Positions 45,688 through 54,672 are shown, numbered from the stretch's first letter. The stretch is 64,000 nucleotides of DNA from Roseococcus sp. SYP-B2431 (GCF_004336745.1 NZ_SJXD01000011.1:620001-684000); one strand, 5' to 3'. The notes: generated by a model from the letters alone, not told the origin. A program made the numbers and translations.

Positions 45688-47160
45688 ATGTCCGCCACCT
45701 TCACCACCCGCATCCCGCACCGCCTCGACCGGCTTCCCTGGGGCCGCTTCCATTGGCTCGTGGTGGTCGCCCTTGGCGTCACCTGGGTGCTGGACGGGCT
45801 GGAGGTGACGCTGGTCGGCTCGCTCGCCGGTGCGATCCACAATTCGCCGAGCCTGCGGCTGACTGAAACCCAGGTCGGCCTCACCGCCTCGGCCTATCTG
45901 CTGGGCGCGGTGCTCGGCGCGCTGCTCTTCGGCTGGCTGGCCGACCGCCTGGGGCGGAAGAAGCTCTTCACCCTGACCGTGCTGGTCTATCTGACGGCCA
46001 CCATCGCGACCGGCTTCTCCTGGGACTTCTGGTCCTTCGCCTTCTTCCGCTTCCTCACGGGCGCGGGCATCGGCGGCGAGTATTCGGCGGTGAACTCGGC
46101 GATCCAGGAGCTCATCCCCGCCCGGCGGCGCGGCACGACGGACCTCGCGGTGAACGGCACCTTCTGGGGCGGAGCGGCGATCGGCGCGCTCTCCTCGGTC
46201 GTCCTGCTCGACCCGGCGGTGATCGACCCGGAGATCGGCTGGCGGCTGGCCTTCGGCATCGGCGGCTCGCTCTCGCTCATCGTGCTCTTCCTGCGGCGCT
46301 GGATTCCGGAGAGCCCGCGTTGGCTCATGACCCATGGCCGCAAGGAGGAGGCGGAGCGGATTGTCGGCGAGATCGAGGAATGGGTGGAGCGCGACACGGG
46401 CCGGACCCTGCCCGCGGTCGAGGGCGCGCCCATCGCGATCAATCCGCGCAGCCACACCAGCCTGGGCGAGGTGGCCACGACGCTGTTCCGCACCTATCCG
46501 CGGCGGGCGACGCTCGGCGTCGTGCTCATGGCCTGCCAGGCCTTCTGCTACAACGCGGTCTTCTTCACCTATGCGCTGGTGCTGACGAAGTTCTACGGCA
46601 TCTCGGCCCAGAGCATCGGCTGGTTCATGCTGCCCTTCGCGCTGGGGAACCTCGCCGGGCCGCTGACGCTGGGGCACTTCTTCGACAGCATCGGCCGGCG
46701 AATCATGATCACGGCGACCTATGGCATAGCCGGCGTCCTGATGGCGCTGACCGGCTTCGCCTTCGCGCAGGGCTGGCTTTCCGCCTGGGAGCAGACGGCC
46801 GCCTGGACGGTGATCTTCTTCTTCGCCTCGGCCGCGGCCTCGGCGGCCTATCTGACGGTGGGCGAGAGCTTCCCGCTGGAGATGCGCGCCATGGGCATCG
46901 CCCTGTTCTACGCCCTGGGCACGCTGGTGGGCGGCGTGGCGGGGCCGGCGCTCTTCGGCTGGCTGATCGAGGGCGGCCAGAGGACCGACATCATGTGGGG
47001 CTATCTGCTGGGCGCGGCGCTCATGCTTCTGGCCGCCGGGACCGAGTGGAAGCTGGGCTTCGCGGCGGAGGGGCGGTCGCTCGAGGATGTCGCGCGGCCG
47101 CTGTCGCATGCCGGGGAGGGACAGGACCCGGAGGTCCAGCCGGCCGCGCCCAGGACCTAG
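45688..47160 (+). CDS. MFS transporter (sugar/aromatic-acid:proton symporter type)
   Basis: A 490-residue inner-membrane transporter with twelve predicted helices. WLADRLGRKKLF after helix 2 is the MFS loop signature, and FLRRWIPESPRWLMTHGR between helices 6 and 7 is the PESPRWL motif of the sugar-porter/AAHS group, whose members carry sugars, aromatic acids or metabolites. The loop after it is long (about 215-270). The start ATG 45688 follows GCGAAGC. It may export or import a compound linked to the DadA-like oxidase upstream. The final codons overlap by 4 bases the end of the convergent receptor gene. Confidence 0.88.
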   Translation: MSATFTTRIPHRLDRLPWGRFHWLVVVALGVTWVLDGLEVTLVGSLAGAIHNSPSLRLTETQVGLTASAYLLGAVLGALLFGWLADRLGRKKLFTLTVLVYLTATIATGFSWDFWSFAFFRFLTGAGIGGEYSAVNSAIQELIPARRRGTTDLAVNGTFWGGAAIGALSSVVLLDPAVIDPEIGWRLAFGIGGSLSLIVLFLRRWIPESPRWLMTHGRKEEAERIVGEIEEWVERDTGRTLPAVEGAPIAINPRSHTSLGEVATTLFRTYPRRATLGVVLMACQAFCYNAVFFTYALVLTKFYGISAQSIGWFMLPFALGNLAGPLTLGHFFDSIGRRIMITATYGIAGVLMALTGFAFAQGWLSAWEQTAAWTVIFFFASAAASAAYLTVGESFPLEMRAMGIALFYALGTLVGGVAGPALFGWLIEGGQRTDIMWGYLLGAALMLLAAGTEWKLGFAAEGRSLEDVARPLSHAGEGQDPEVQPAAPRT

Positions 47161-48122
47161 CTCCCGGCGCGGATGTTCGCGGCGCGGATCACCTCGCCCC
47201 AGATCCGCCGGTCGGTCACGATCTCGTCGCGATAGGCCCCGGGCGTTCCGTTCATCGGCACCAGGAAGCGCTCCTCCAGCCGGCGGCGGAAGGCGGGGTC
47301 GTTCATCACCCCGTTCAGCTGGGTGTTCCAGAAGGCGATCCATTCGGGCGGCGTGGCTGCGGCCACCACCATTCCGTAGCCGACATCGCCCGTGAAGCCC
47401 GGCAGCGTCTCGCGCAGCAGCGGCACGTCCGGCAAAGCGGGGTAGCGCTCCGGCGAGGCGAAGGCGATGGCGCGCAGCCGGTTGTCGCGGATGAAGGGCA
47501 TCGATTCCGGCAGTAGGGAGAAATAGATGTCCGCATTGCCCGCGAGGATGTCGAGCAGCGCGGGGGTGCCGCCGCGGTACTGGACCTGCTCCACGACCAT
47601 GCCCGCCTCGTGGGCAAGCCGGGCAGCGAGCAGATGGGTCTGCCCGCCCAGGCCGGAATTGCCGATGTTGAGCCGGCCCGGATGCGCGCGCCCATAGGCG
47701 ATGAGCTCGGGCAGGGTCCGGTAGGGCGCGTCCGGCCGGGCGACCAGGACCATCGGAACGCGGATCATGCTCGTCACCGGCGCCAGCGCCTGGTCGGTGT
47801 CCACGGGCATGACGAAGCCGGGCATGACCGGCCCCGTGGCGAGCAGGGCCGTCGCGGAAAGGGCCAGCGTGTGTCCATCGGGAGGCGCGGTCGCGACGGC
47901 CTGCATGGCGATGAAGGTGCCCCCGCCCGAACGGTTCTCGACGATCACGTTGCGCCCGCCGAGCCGCTGGCCCAGCGCATCGGCGACCATGCGGCCGAGG
48001 GCGTCCACCGTGCCGCCCGGGGCGAAGGGGACGATCAGCCGGACGTCGCGCGTGACGGTCTGCGCGCCGGCGCCCTTCGGCGCGAGGGCGAGAAGGCTGA
48101 GGGCGAGGCTACGGCGGCGCAT
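47157..48122 (-). CDS. Orphan TTT receptor (Bug/TctC family)
   Basis: The 321-residue periplasmic binding protein has a short signal peptide ([20 protein letters not shown], cleavage near 20) and the Bug landmarks [22 protein letters not shown] (here [10 protein letters not shown] and DALGRMVA), [14 protein letters not shown] and [12 protein letters not shown]. No TctA/TctB genes are adjacent, so it must share a transporter encoded elsewhere (for example the one at 36.3-38.3 kb) or act as a sensor. The frame is open upstream; ATG 48122 is chosen because it gives the signal peptide. Confidence 0.88.
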   Translation of the reverse strand: MRRRSLALSLLALAPKGAGAQTVTRDVRLIVPFAPGGTVDALGRMVADALGQRLGGRNVIVENRSGGGTFIAMQAVATAPPDGHTLALSATALLATGPVMPGFVMPVDTDQALAPVTSMIRVPMVLVARPDAPYRTLPELIAYGRAHPGRLNIGNSGLGGQTHLLAARLAHEAGMVVEQVQYRGGTPALLDILAGNADIYFSLLPESMPFIRDNRLRAIAFASPERYPALPDVPLLRETLPGFTGDVGYGMVVAAATPPEWIAFWNTQLNGVMNDPAFRRRLEERFLVPMNGTPGAYRDEIVTDRRIWGEVIRAANIRAGS

Positions 48123-48416
48123 GCGGCGTTCCGGCTGTGGTTCGGCGTAAGACTTGCCCACACGCCCCGGAACGGCAAGGACGATCCGGCGCTCCGGTCG
48201 CGCCATGCGGGTCCCCACGCCCGATTCCGCGTCAGCCGGCCCAAGAGGGCTGTGCGCTTTGCAGGCAGATGTTCGCGGCATCGGCCGGACCACCTCGACC
48301 AGCCGGAGCGGGACTGGCTTCCCCCCTGGGAAGGGCCCGTCTGGACAGCCGCGCCCATCCGCGCCAAACCCTGCCACCCCGCCTTGCCCTCCCCTCGCCA
48401 CCCGGAGTCCGCCGCC

Positions 48417-48713
48417 ATGAGCCCGGCCGCGCCTGACCAGACCTTCGAGACCATCGCCGACATCATCTCGGAGACGGCGAATGTCGACCGCGCCAAGATC
48501 ACGCCCGAGGCTCACGTCATCAACGACCTGGGCATCGACAGCCTGGATTTCCTCGACATCGTTTTCGAGATCGACAAGCGCTTTGGCATCAAGGTGCCGG
48601 TCGAGGCCTGGACCGAGCAGGTGAACAGCGGCAAGGCCCCGGCCGAGCAGTTCTTCGTCATGGGCCCCCTCGCCGAGCGGATCGAGGAACTCGTGGCCGC
48701 GAAGCAAAGCTGA
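48417..48713 (+). CDS. acpXL: AcpXL-type acyl carrier protein
   Basis: The 98-residue carrier has the phosphopantetheine site in [15 protein letters not shown] (S42). Unlike ordinary AcpP, the region after it, [20 protein letters not shown] followed by [14 protein letters not shown], closely resembles rhizobial AcpXL, which carries very-long-chain hydroxylated fatty acids for lipid A. The frame is open upstream; ATG 48417 is preceded by CGGAG. The 294-bp gap before it, divergent from the receptor gene, presumably carries the promoter. It heads a four-gene unit with fabZ and two ketosynthase genes. Confidence 0.85.
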   Translation: MSPAAPDQTFETIADIISETANVDRAKITPEAHVINDLGIDSLDFLDIVFEIDKRFGIKVPVEAWTEQVNSGKAPAEQFFVMGPLAERIEELVAAKQS

Positions 48714-48732
48714 GAATTGGCAGGCCCGACCC

Positions 48733-49182
48733 TTGCGCCTGGAATATTTCGAGATGATCGACCGGGTCACCTCCTGGGAGGAGGCCCGGCTGACCGCCGA
48801 TGCGCATGTTCCCGAGGCGAGCCCGGTCTTCGAGGGCCATTTCCCCGGATTTCCCCTCATGCCCGGGGTGCTGATGGTCGAGACCATGGCGCAGGCCTGC
48901 GGCTGGCTGATGCTGGCCCGCAGCGGCTTCACCCGCATGGCGCTGCTCGCCAAGGTGGGCGAGGCCAAGCTGCGCGGCATGGTGAAGCCGGGCGCCGCCC
49001 TGACCGTGACGGCCGAGCTGGTGCATGACGGCTCGGGCTATGCGGTGCTGAAGGGCACGCTGGCCGAGGGGGACACCCGCGTCGCCGAGGCGGAGCTGAC
49101 GCTCCGCACCATGGCCTTCCCCAGCCCCGAACTGGAGGCGGGCGTGCGCGCCCGGGCCGCCGCGATCGGCCTCGCGGCGTGA
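48733..49182 (+). CDS. fabZ: 3-hydroxyacyl-ACP dehydratase, FabZ-like (XL type)
   Basis: The 149-residue hot-dog-fold protein removes water from 3-hydroxyacyl-ACP. FEGHFPGFPLMPGVLMVETMAQ (here FEGHFPGFPLMPG and VETMAQ) contains the catalytic H36 and E50. Start choice: TTG 48733 gives MRLEYFEMIDRV, which matches the N-terminus of the rhizobial enzyme of the AcpXL cluster, so TTG is preferred over the internal ATG seven codons later. The stop overlaps the GTG of the next gene. Its pairing with acpXL suggests it acts on very-long-chain acyl groups rather than in general fatty acid synthesis. Confidence 0.85.
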   Translation: MRLEYFEMIDRVTSWEEARLTADAHVPEASPVFEGHFPGFPLMPGVLMVETMAQACGWLMLARSGFTRMALLAKVGEAKLRGMVKPGAALTVTAELVHDGSGYAVLKGTLAEGDTRVAEAELTLRTMAFPSPELEAGVRARAAAIGLAA

Positions 49183-50243
49183 GGCGTCCCGTCGCCATCA
49201 CCGGCCTGGGCCTCGCCTCGTCCCAAGGGGAGGGCCGCGACGCGCATGCGGCCCTGCTGAAGGGCGTCGCGCCCGTGCTGGAGGAGGCGCGCTTCGCGCC
49301 CTACCCCGTGCACCCGCTGGCGCCCCTGCCCTTCGACAAGGCCATTCCCCGCCGCGAGTTCCGGCAGATGGAGACCTGGCAGCGCCTCGGCGTGTATGCG
49401 GCGGGGCTCGCCATCGACGATGCGGGGCTGCGCGACCGCGTGGCCGGGATGGACCTCATCGTCGCCGCCGGCGGCGGCGAGCGCGACACCGCGCTGGACG
49501 AGCAGATCCTGGCCCTGCGCCCGGAGGAGGCGGCCCGCCACCGGATGCTGATGGACGGGCTGCGGCCGACGCTCTTCCTGGCGCAGCTCTCCAACCTGCT
49601 CGCCGGCTCCATCTCCATCACCCACAACGTGGCCGGCTCCTCGCGCACCCTGCTGGGCGAGGAGATCGCCGGCGCCGAGGCGGTGCGGATCCTCGCCGCG
49701 CGCATCGCGGCCGGCAGCTCGGATCTCGGCCTCGTGGGCGGCGCCTTCGTGGCCGAGCGGTGGGACCAGCTGCTGCTCTATGCCATGGGCGGCGCGATGC
49801 ATCAGGGCCCGTGGGCGCCTCTGCCGGAGCGGCAGGGCATCGCCTTCGGCAGCGCCGCCGCCTTCCTGACGCTGGAGCCGCTGGCGACGGCCGCCGCGCC
49901 GCTCGCGATCCTCTCCCACATCGCGACCGACCAGGGCGGCGCGCAAACGCGGCCCGCGCGGCTGGCGTCGCTGCTGGCGGGCGTGCCGGAGCGGCGGCCG
50001 GGCTGCCTCGTGATCTCGACCGCGACGGGCGCCGCGGCACCGACGCGCGACGAGCTGGCGGCCCTCGGCGCCGCGCCGGCCCTCTTCTCGGCCGACCTGA
50101 TCGGCCATTCCGTCGAGGCCGCCTTCCCGGCCGGCCTCGCCCTTGGCGCCCTTGCCGTGGCCGCCGGCGCGCCGCAGGTGCTGGTCACCGGCACCGGCCA
50201 GTGGCGCGGCGAGGCCGTGGCGCTGCTGGAGACCCCCTCATGA
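49179..50243 (+). CDS. Cysteine-less ketosynthase-like protein (KSbeta/chain-length-factor type)
   Basis: The 354-residue protein has a thiolase/ketosynthase fold (VAITGLGLASS at the start, LIGHSVEAAF near 308-317 keeping one histidine, H310), but the active-site cysteine is gone: where active enzymes have TACSS the sequence is NVAGSSR (150-156), with glycine at the nucleophile position. The second catalytic histidine motif (NAHGTS) is replaced by STATGAAAP. It is thus likely inactive by itself and would pair with the active ketosynthase encoded next, as chain-length factors do in type II polyketide and related systems. The GTG start overlaps the fabZ stop; its stop overlaps the next ATG. Confidence 0.8.
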   Translation: MRRPVAITGLGLASSQGEGRDAHAALLKGVAPVLEEARFAPYPVHPLAPLPFDKAIPRREFRQMETWQRLGVYAAGLAIDDAGLRDRVAGMDLIVAAGGGERDTALDEQILALRPEEAARHRMLMDGLRPTLFLAQLSNLLAGSISITHNVAGSSRTLLGEEIAGAEAVRILAARIAAGSSDLGLVGGAFVAERWDQLLLYAMGGAMHQGPWAPLPERQGIAFGSAAAFLTLEPLATAAAPLAILSHIATDQGGAQTRPARLASLLAGVPERRPGCLVISTATGAAAPTRDELAALGAAPALFSADLIGHSVEAAFPAGLALGALAVAAGAPQVLVTGTGQWRGEAVALLETPS

Positions 50244-51451
50244 GGATCGCCGTCACCGGCATCGGCCTCGTCACCGCGCTGGGCTTCGGCACCGGGACGA
50301 ACTGGGCCGCGCTGACCGCGGGCACCTCCGGCATCCGGCACATCACGCGTTTCGACACGACCGGCATGCGCGCCACCATCGCCGGCTGCGTGGATTTCCC
50401 CGAGGACGCCGGCCGCAACTTCACGACCGCCGCACGCGTCGAGCGGCTGGGCCAGCTCGCCATCGCCGAGGCGCTGGCGCAATCCGGCCTGGCGGCGCCC
50501 TTCGGCGGGCCGCTGGCCATCGGCATGCCGCCGGTCGAGATCGAATGGCCGCAGCGGCTGGCCTTCCGCGCCGCCACCTATCCCGAGCTGATGGAGAAGG
50601 CGCCGGCCGCGGCGCCGCTCTACGAGGAGTTCCTCTTCGGCGGCGCGTCCACCCGGCTCGCCGAGCGCTTCGGCACGACCGGCGTGCCCCAGGTGGTCAC
50701 CACCGCCTGCGCCTCCGGTGGCTCGGCCATCCAACTCGCGATCGAGGCGATCCGCCGCGGCGAGACGCCCAAGGCCATCGCCGCCGGCGCCGACGCCAGC
50801 CTGCAGCCGGAAACGCTGATCCGCTTCGGCCTGCTCCAGGCCCTGTCCACCCGCAACGACCCGCCCGAGGCCGCGTCGCGACCCTTCACGCTGAGCCGCG
50901 ACGGCTTCGTCATGGGCGACGGCGCCGGGGCGCTGATCCTGGAGACGGAGGAGCACGCCCGCGCGCGCGGCGCCACCATCCTCGGCTATGTGCTGGGCGC
51001 GGGCGAGGCGGCCGACACCTTCCACCGCACCCGCTCCACGCCCGACGGCGCCGCGATCGTCCGCTGCATGCAGCGCGCCCTGGACGATGCCGGGCTGACG
51101 CCGGCCGAGATCGGCTACATCAACGCCCACGGCACCTCCACGCCCGAGAACGACAAGATGGAGGCGCAGGCCGTCCGGATGCTGTTTGGGGAGACCCCGC
51201 CGCCCATCAGCTCCACCAAGTCGATGATCGGCCACACGCTCTCCGCCGCCGGCGCCATCGAGGCCGCCATCTGCCTCCTGGCGCTGCGGCACCAGGTGCT
51301 GCCGCCCACCATCAACCAGGACGACGTGGACGAGGGGCTCGGCCTCGACACGATCCCTGTCGCGCGGCCGCACCGGTTTCGCGCCGCGATCTCCAACTCC
51401 TTCGGCTTCGGCGGGCAGAACGTCTCGGTCGTGCTGGGCGCCGCCGACTGA
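50240..51451 (+). CDS. 3-oxoacyl-ACP synthase (FabF-like, active ketosynthase)
   Basis: A 403-residue ketosynthase that condenses malonyl-ACP with an acyl chain. All three catalytic residues are in place: the cysteine in TTACASGG (C157), and the histidines in NAHGTSTPEND (H297) and GHTLSAAGA (H332). It starts with ATG 50240 overlapping the previous stop. The order acpXL-fabZ-KS-KS matches the rhizobial acpXL locus, where two ketosynthases follow the dehydratase, but no alcohol dehydrogenase or lpxXL acyltransferase gene follows here; the histidine kinase gene begins 69 bp later. Confidence 0.88.
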   Translation: MRIAVTGIGLVTALGFGTGTNWAALTAGTSGIRHITRFDTTGMRATIAGCVDFPEDAGRNFTTAARVERLGQLAIAEALAQSGLAAPFGGPLAIGMPPVEIEWPQRLAFRAATYPELMEKAPAAAPLYEEFLFGGASTRLAERFGTTGVPQVVTTACASGGSAIQLAIEAIRRGETPKAIAAGADASLQPETLIRFGLLQALSTRNDPPEAASRPFTLSRDGFVMGDGAGALILETEEHARARGATILGYVLGAGEAADTFHRTRSTPDGAAIVRCMQRALDDAGLTPAEIGYINAHGTSTPENDKMEAQAVRMLFGETPPPISSTKSMIGHTLSAAGAIEAAICLLALRHQVLPPTINQDDVDEGLGLDTIPVARPHRFRAAISNSFGFGGQNVSVVLGAAD

Positions 51452-51520
51452 CGGATTGACCCTCGGCGCGCCCGACCGCTGGTCTATGGTCCAGACGAAC
51501 AGCGAGTCGCCGGGGGAGCC

Positions 51521-52951
51521 ATGGGACACCTGATTCGCAGCCTGTTCGAGCCGTCGGAGCTGACGCCGCACGGCTTCTGCCTGCTGTGGGAGCCGGGGCT
51601 GATCTGGCTCCACACGGTCTCCGACCTGCTGATCGCGCTGTCCTACTTCTCCATCCCCATCGCCATGGTCGCCTTCCTGCGCCGCCGCCCCGACATCGAG
51701 TTCGGCTGGCTCGTCTGGCTCTTCGCCGCGTTCATCCTGTTCTGCGGCACGACCCATGTGCTCTCCATCCTGACGCTCTGGCAGCCCTATTACTGGCTGG
51801 AGGGTTCGGTGAAGGCAGCCACGGCCGGCGTCTCGCTGGTCACGGCCATCCTCCTCTGGCCGCTGCTGCCCAGGCTGACGGCCCTGCCCTCGCCCTCCGC
51901 CCTGCGCGAGGCCAATGCCGCGCTGGAGCGCCAGGTCGCCGAGCGCAACACGCTGGTCCGGGCCCTGGAGCGCCGCGAGGCCGAGCTGACGGAGCTCGCG
52001 GCCACGCTGGAGCGGCGCGTGGCCGAGCGGACCGAAAGCCTCGCCGCCGTGAACCGCCGCTTCGAGACGGCGCTGGCGGCCTCCGGCGTCACGGTCTTCA
52101 CGCAGGACGAGAATCTCGTCTTCACCTGGATCAGCAAGGGCGAGCTCGGCCGTCCCGCCGGCGATGTCATCGGCCGCGCCGACGCCGAGATCCTGCCCGA
52201 GCCGCCGCGCTCGCAGGTCCTGGCCCTGAAGCGCGGCGTGCTCGAGAGCGGCCAGCCGGCGCGCGCGGAGGTGCAGGCGGGCGAGCGGTGGTTCGACGTG
52301 ATCGTCGAGCCGCTGCGCGAGGCCCCGGGGCTGATCGGCGGCGCGGTGGACATCACGGCGCAGAAGGCGAGCGAGGCGCGCATCCGCTTCCTCCATAACG
52401 AGGTGACGCACCGGGTGGGCAACCTGCTCGCGGTCGTGCATGCCGTGCTGCGGCAGACGGCCAAGGGCGCGGCCACTGTCGAGGAGCTGGCCGAGCGCTT
52501 CGACGAGCGCCTGAGGTCCATGGCCCAGGCGCAGCAGCTGCTAATGCGCGAGGGCGCGCAGCGCGCCACGCTGGACGAGGTGGCGCGCTCGCAGCTGGCG
52601 CCCTTCCGCGACGAGCAGATCGAGCTGGCCGGCCCCCCGGTGCCATTGGAGAACGCGGCGGTGCTGCATATCGGCATGGCGCTGCACGAGCTGGCGACGA
52701 ATGCGGCGAAGTACGGAGCGCTGTCCGTGCCCGGCGGGCGCGTGCGGCTGGCCTGGGAGAGGACGGCGACGGAATGCGTCGTGTCCTGGCGGGAGTCGGG
52801 CGGGCCGCGGGTGCGGCCGAGCAGCCGCCGGGGCTTTGGGCGCGACGTGATCGAATGGGCGGTGGCGAGCGCGGTGGGCGGCGCGGTGGAGCTGGCCTTC
52901 CCGGAGGACGGGGTGACGTGGGACCTGCGGTTTCCGCTGGCCTCCGCCTGA
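51521..52951 (+). CDS. HWE-type histidine kinase with ethylene-receptor-like sensor
   Basis: The 476-residue membrane kinase has an N-terminal three-helix domain (about 30-118) resembling the plant ethylene receptor ETR1. Residues corresponding to ETR1 D25, Y32, I35, P36, C65 and H69 are all present as D35, Y42, I45, P46, C75 and H79 (SDLLIALSYFSIP and FILFCGTTHV); the Cys and His bind copper in ETR1. A coiled coil (120-178), a PAS-like domain (180-285) and a HWE/HisKA_2 kinase with phosphoacceptor in VTHRVGNLL (H297) and HELATNAAKYG follow. No response regulator lies beside it. The start ATG 51521 follows GGGGGAGCC. Confidence 0.85.
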   Translation: MGHLIRSLFEPSELTPHGFCLLWEPGLIWLHTVSDLLIALSYFSIPIAMVAFLRRRPDIEFGWLVWLFAAFILFCGTTHVLSILTLWQPYYWLEGSVKAATAGVSLVTAILLWPLLPRLTALPSPSALREANAALERQVAERNTLVRALERREAELTELAATLERRVAERTESLAAVNRRFETALAASGVTVFTQDENLVFTWISKGELGRPAGDVIGRADAEILPEPPRSQVLALKRGVLESGQPARAEVQAGERWFDVIVEPLREAPGLIGGAVDITAQKASEARIRFLHNEVTHRVGNLLAVVHAVLRQTAKGAATVEELAERFDERLRSMAQAQQLLMREGAQRATLDEVARSQLAPFRDEQIELAGPPVPLENAAVLHIGMALHELATNAAKYGALSVPGGRVRLAWERTATECVVSWRESGGPRVRPSSRRGFGRDVIEWAVASAVGGAVELAFPEDGVTWDLRFPLASA

Positions 52952-52962
52952 ATGCGGGCGCC

Positions 52963-54051
52963 CTACAGCGCCGCGATCACCGCATCCCCCATCGCCTTCG
53001 TCGAGACCGCCGCCTCGCCCGGTGCGGCGATATCCGCCGTGCGCGCGCCCTTCGCCAACGCGGCCTCCACCGCCCTCTCCAGATGGGCCGCGTCTTCCGG
53101 CCGGTTCGCGCTCCAGCGCAGCATCATTGCGACCGAGAGGATGGAGCCCAGCGGGTTGGCGATGCCCTGCCCCGCGATATCGGGCGCGGAGCCGTGGATG
53201 GGCTCGTAGAGCGCCCGCCGGCGGCCATCGGCGTCCGGCTCCGAGAGCGAGGCCGAGGGCAGCATGCCGAGCGAGCCGATGATGGCGCCGGCCGCGTCGC
53301 TCAGCAGGTCGCCGAAGAGGTTGTCGGTCACCAGCACGTCGAAGCGCCTGGGATTGCGGGCGAGCTGGATGGCGCAGTTGTCGGCCAGCATGTGCTCGAA
53401 GCCCACATCGGGGAATTCCTCCCTGTGGATGGTCCCGGCGATCTCGCGCCAAAGCGCGCCGGCCTCCATGACGTTGGCCTTGTCCACCGAGGTCACGTGC
53501 TGGCGCCGAGTGCGCGCCAGCTCGAAGGCGAAGCGCAAGGCGCGGCGGATCTCCGCCTCGGTGTAGCTGTGGGTGTTCACGCCGCGGCGCGTGCCGTCGG
53601 GCAGCGTCTCGATGCCGCGCGGCGTGCCGAAATAGGTGCCGGCCGTCAGCTCGCGGACGATCATCAGGTCCACGCCCTCGGTGACGCGCGGCTTGTAGGG
53701 GCTGCCCTCGGAGAGCGCCGGCAGCATCTTCACCGGGCGCATATTGGCGAAGACGTCGAGCCCCTTGCGCAGGCGCAGCAGCGAGCCCTTGCGCCGCTCC
53801 TCCGGCGGCACCGCGCCCGCCTGCTCCAGGCTGCCGGTGGCGCCGAAGAGGATGGCATCCGCGTCCTGGATCTGCTGCCAGGTCTCCTCGGGCATCATGG
53901 TGCCGTGCTTGCGCCAGTTGGCGATGCCGAAGTCGCGCTCGGTCACGCGGATGTCGAGGTCGCGGTTCTGGCCGAACCACTCCAGCACGCGCACCGCCTC
54001 GGCGGTGACCTCGGGGCCGATGCCGTCGCCGGCGAGAACCAGAACCTTCAA
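52963..54051 (-). CDS. leuB: 3-isopropylmalate dehydrogenase
   Basis: LeuB oxidises and decarboxylates 3-isopropylmalate in leucine synthesis. The 362 residues show the Rossmann-less IDH/IPMDH landmarks: LAGDGIGPEV, GTYFGTPRG, SVDKANVME and DNLFGDLLSDAAGAIIGSLG (here DNLFGDLLSD and GSLGMLPSAS). The start is TTG 54051, which overlaps the leuD stop (TTGA) with GGGAG upstream; an earlier TTG at 54072 is less likely. It ends 11 bp from the convergent histidine kinase gene. It is the last gene of the leuC-leuD-leuB unit. Confidence 0.94.
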   Translation of the reverse strand: MKVLVLAGDGIGPEVTAEAVRVLEWFGQNRDLDIRVTERDFGIANWRKHGTMMPEETWQQIQDADAILFGATGSLEQAGAVPPEERRKGSLLRLRKGLDVFANMRPVKMLPALSEGSPYKPRVTEGVDLMIVRELTAGTYFGTPRGIETLPDGTRRGVNTHSYTEAEIRRALRFAFELARTRRQHVTSVDKANVMEAGALWREIAGTIHREEFPDVGFEHMLADNCAIQLARNPRRFDVLVTDNLFGDLLSDAAGAIIGSLGMLPSASLSEPDADGRRRALYEPIHGSAPDIAGQGIANPLGSILSVAMMLRWSANRPEDAAHLERAVEAALAKGARTADIAAPGEAAVSTKAMGDAVIAAL

Positions 54052-54671
54052 GCCACGCTCTCCCAGGCCCAACTGCGGGCCGCCTTGTCCTTGTCCCGCC
54101 AGGCCGCGATGGCCTCGGCGTGCTTCATCGTCAGCGAGATGTCGTCGAGCCCGTCCAGCATGGCCTCGCGCTTGCGGTCGTCCACCGTGAAGGGAATGGT
54201 CTCGCCGCGCGGGGTGATGACCACCTTGCGCTCCAGGTCGACCGTGGTGCGGGCATTGCCGGGGCTTTCCTCCGTCTGCTCCGCGATCCGCCGGATCGCC
54301 TCGATGGGCAGCCGCACCGGCAGCAGGCCGTTCTGGAAGCAGTTCGAGAAGAAGATGTCGCCGAAGCTCGGCGCGATGACGCAGCGCACGCCCATGCCCA
54401 TCAGCGCCCAGACCGCGCCCTCGCGCGAGGAGCCGCAGCCGAAATTCTCGGCGGCGAGCATGATGTTGCTACCCTTGTAGGGGCCCTGGTTCGGGACGAA
54501 GTCGGGGTTGTCGCTGCGGTCCGGCAGGTAGCGCCGGCGCTCGAAGGCGTATTCGCCGAGCCCCTCCCGGCCGGAGCCCACGAGCCGCTGGATCGGGATG
54601 ATGACGTCAGTGTCGACATTCGCCTCCATGAGCGGGATGGCGGTGCCCTCGACGGTGCGGAAGGCCTGCAT
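54048..54671 (-). CDS. leuD: 3-isopropylmalate dehydratase small subunit
   Basis: LeuD forms the lid domain of isopropylmalate isomerase together with LeuC. The 207-residue protein has VDTDVIIPIQRLV near residues 19-31 and ENFGCGSSREGAVWAL, the conserved swivel segment with the substrate-contacting serine and arginine; IFFSNCFQNGLLP follows. The length is usual. The gene follows leuC after one base and overlaps leuB by four, consistent with cotranscription and coupled translation of the three. Confidence 0.95.
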   Translation of the reverse strand: MQAFRTVEGTAIPLMEANVDTDVIIPIQRLVGSGREGLGEYAFERRRYLPDRSDNPDFVPNQGPYKGSNIMLAAENFGCGSSREGAVWALMGMGVRCVIAPSFGDIFFSNCFQNGLLPVRLPIEAIRRIAEQTEESPGNARTTVDLERKVVITPRGETIPFTVDDRKREAMLDGLDDISLTMKHAEAIAAWRDKDKAARSWAWESVA

Positions 54672-54672
54672 C

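Noticed and set aside
44665-47343. An 892-codon open frame on the minus strand over the DadA-like and MFS genes
   Set aside because: No recognisable domain, extreme composition, and the plus strand has genes with convincing FAD and MFS motifs.
51456-51489. TTGACC followed by CTATGG upstream of the ethylene-receptor-like kinase
   Set aside because: The spacing is 22 bases, too long for a normal promoter, so I did not list it.
49802-52441. An 879-codon open frame on the minus strand over the ketosynthase and kinase genes
   Set aside because: It runs antisense to genes with clear active sites; its translation is rich in Arg, Gly, Gln and His, as expected from the opposite strand of GC-rich coding DNA.
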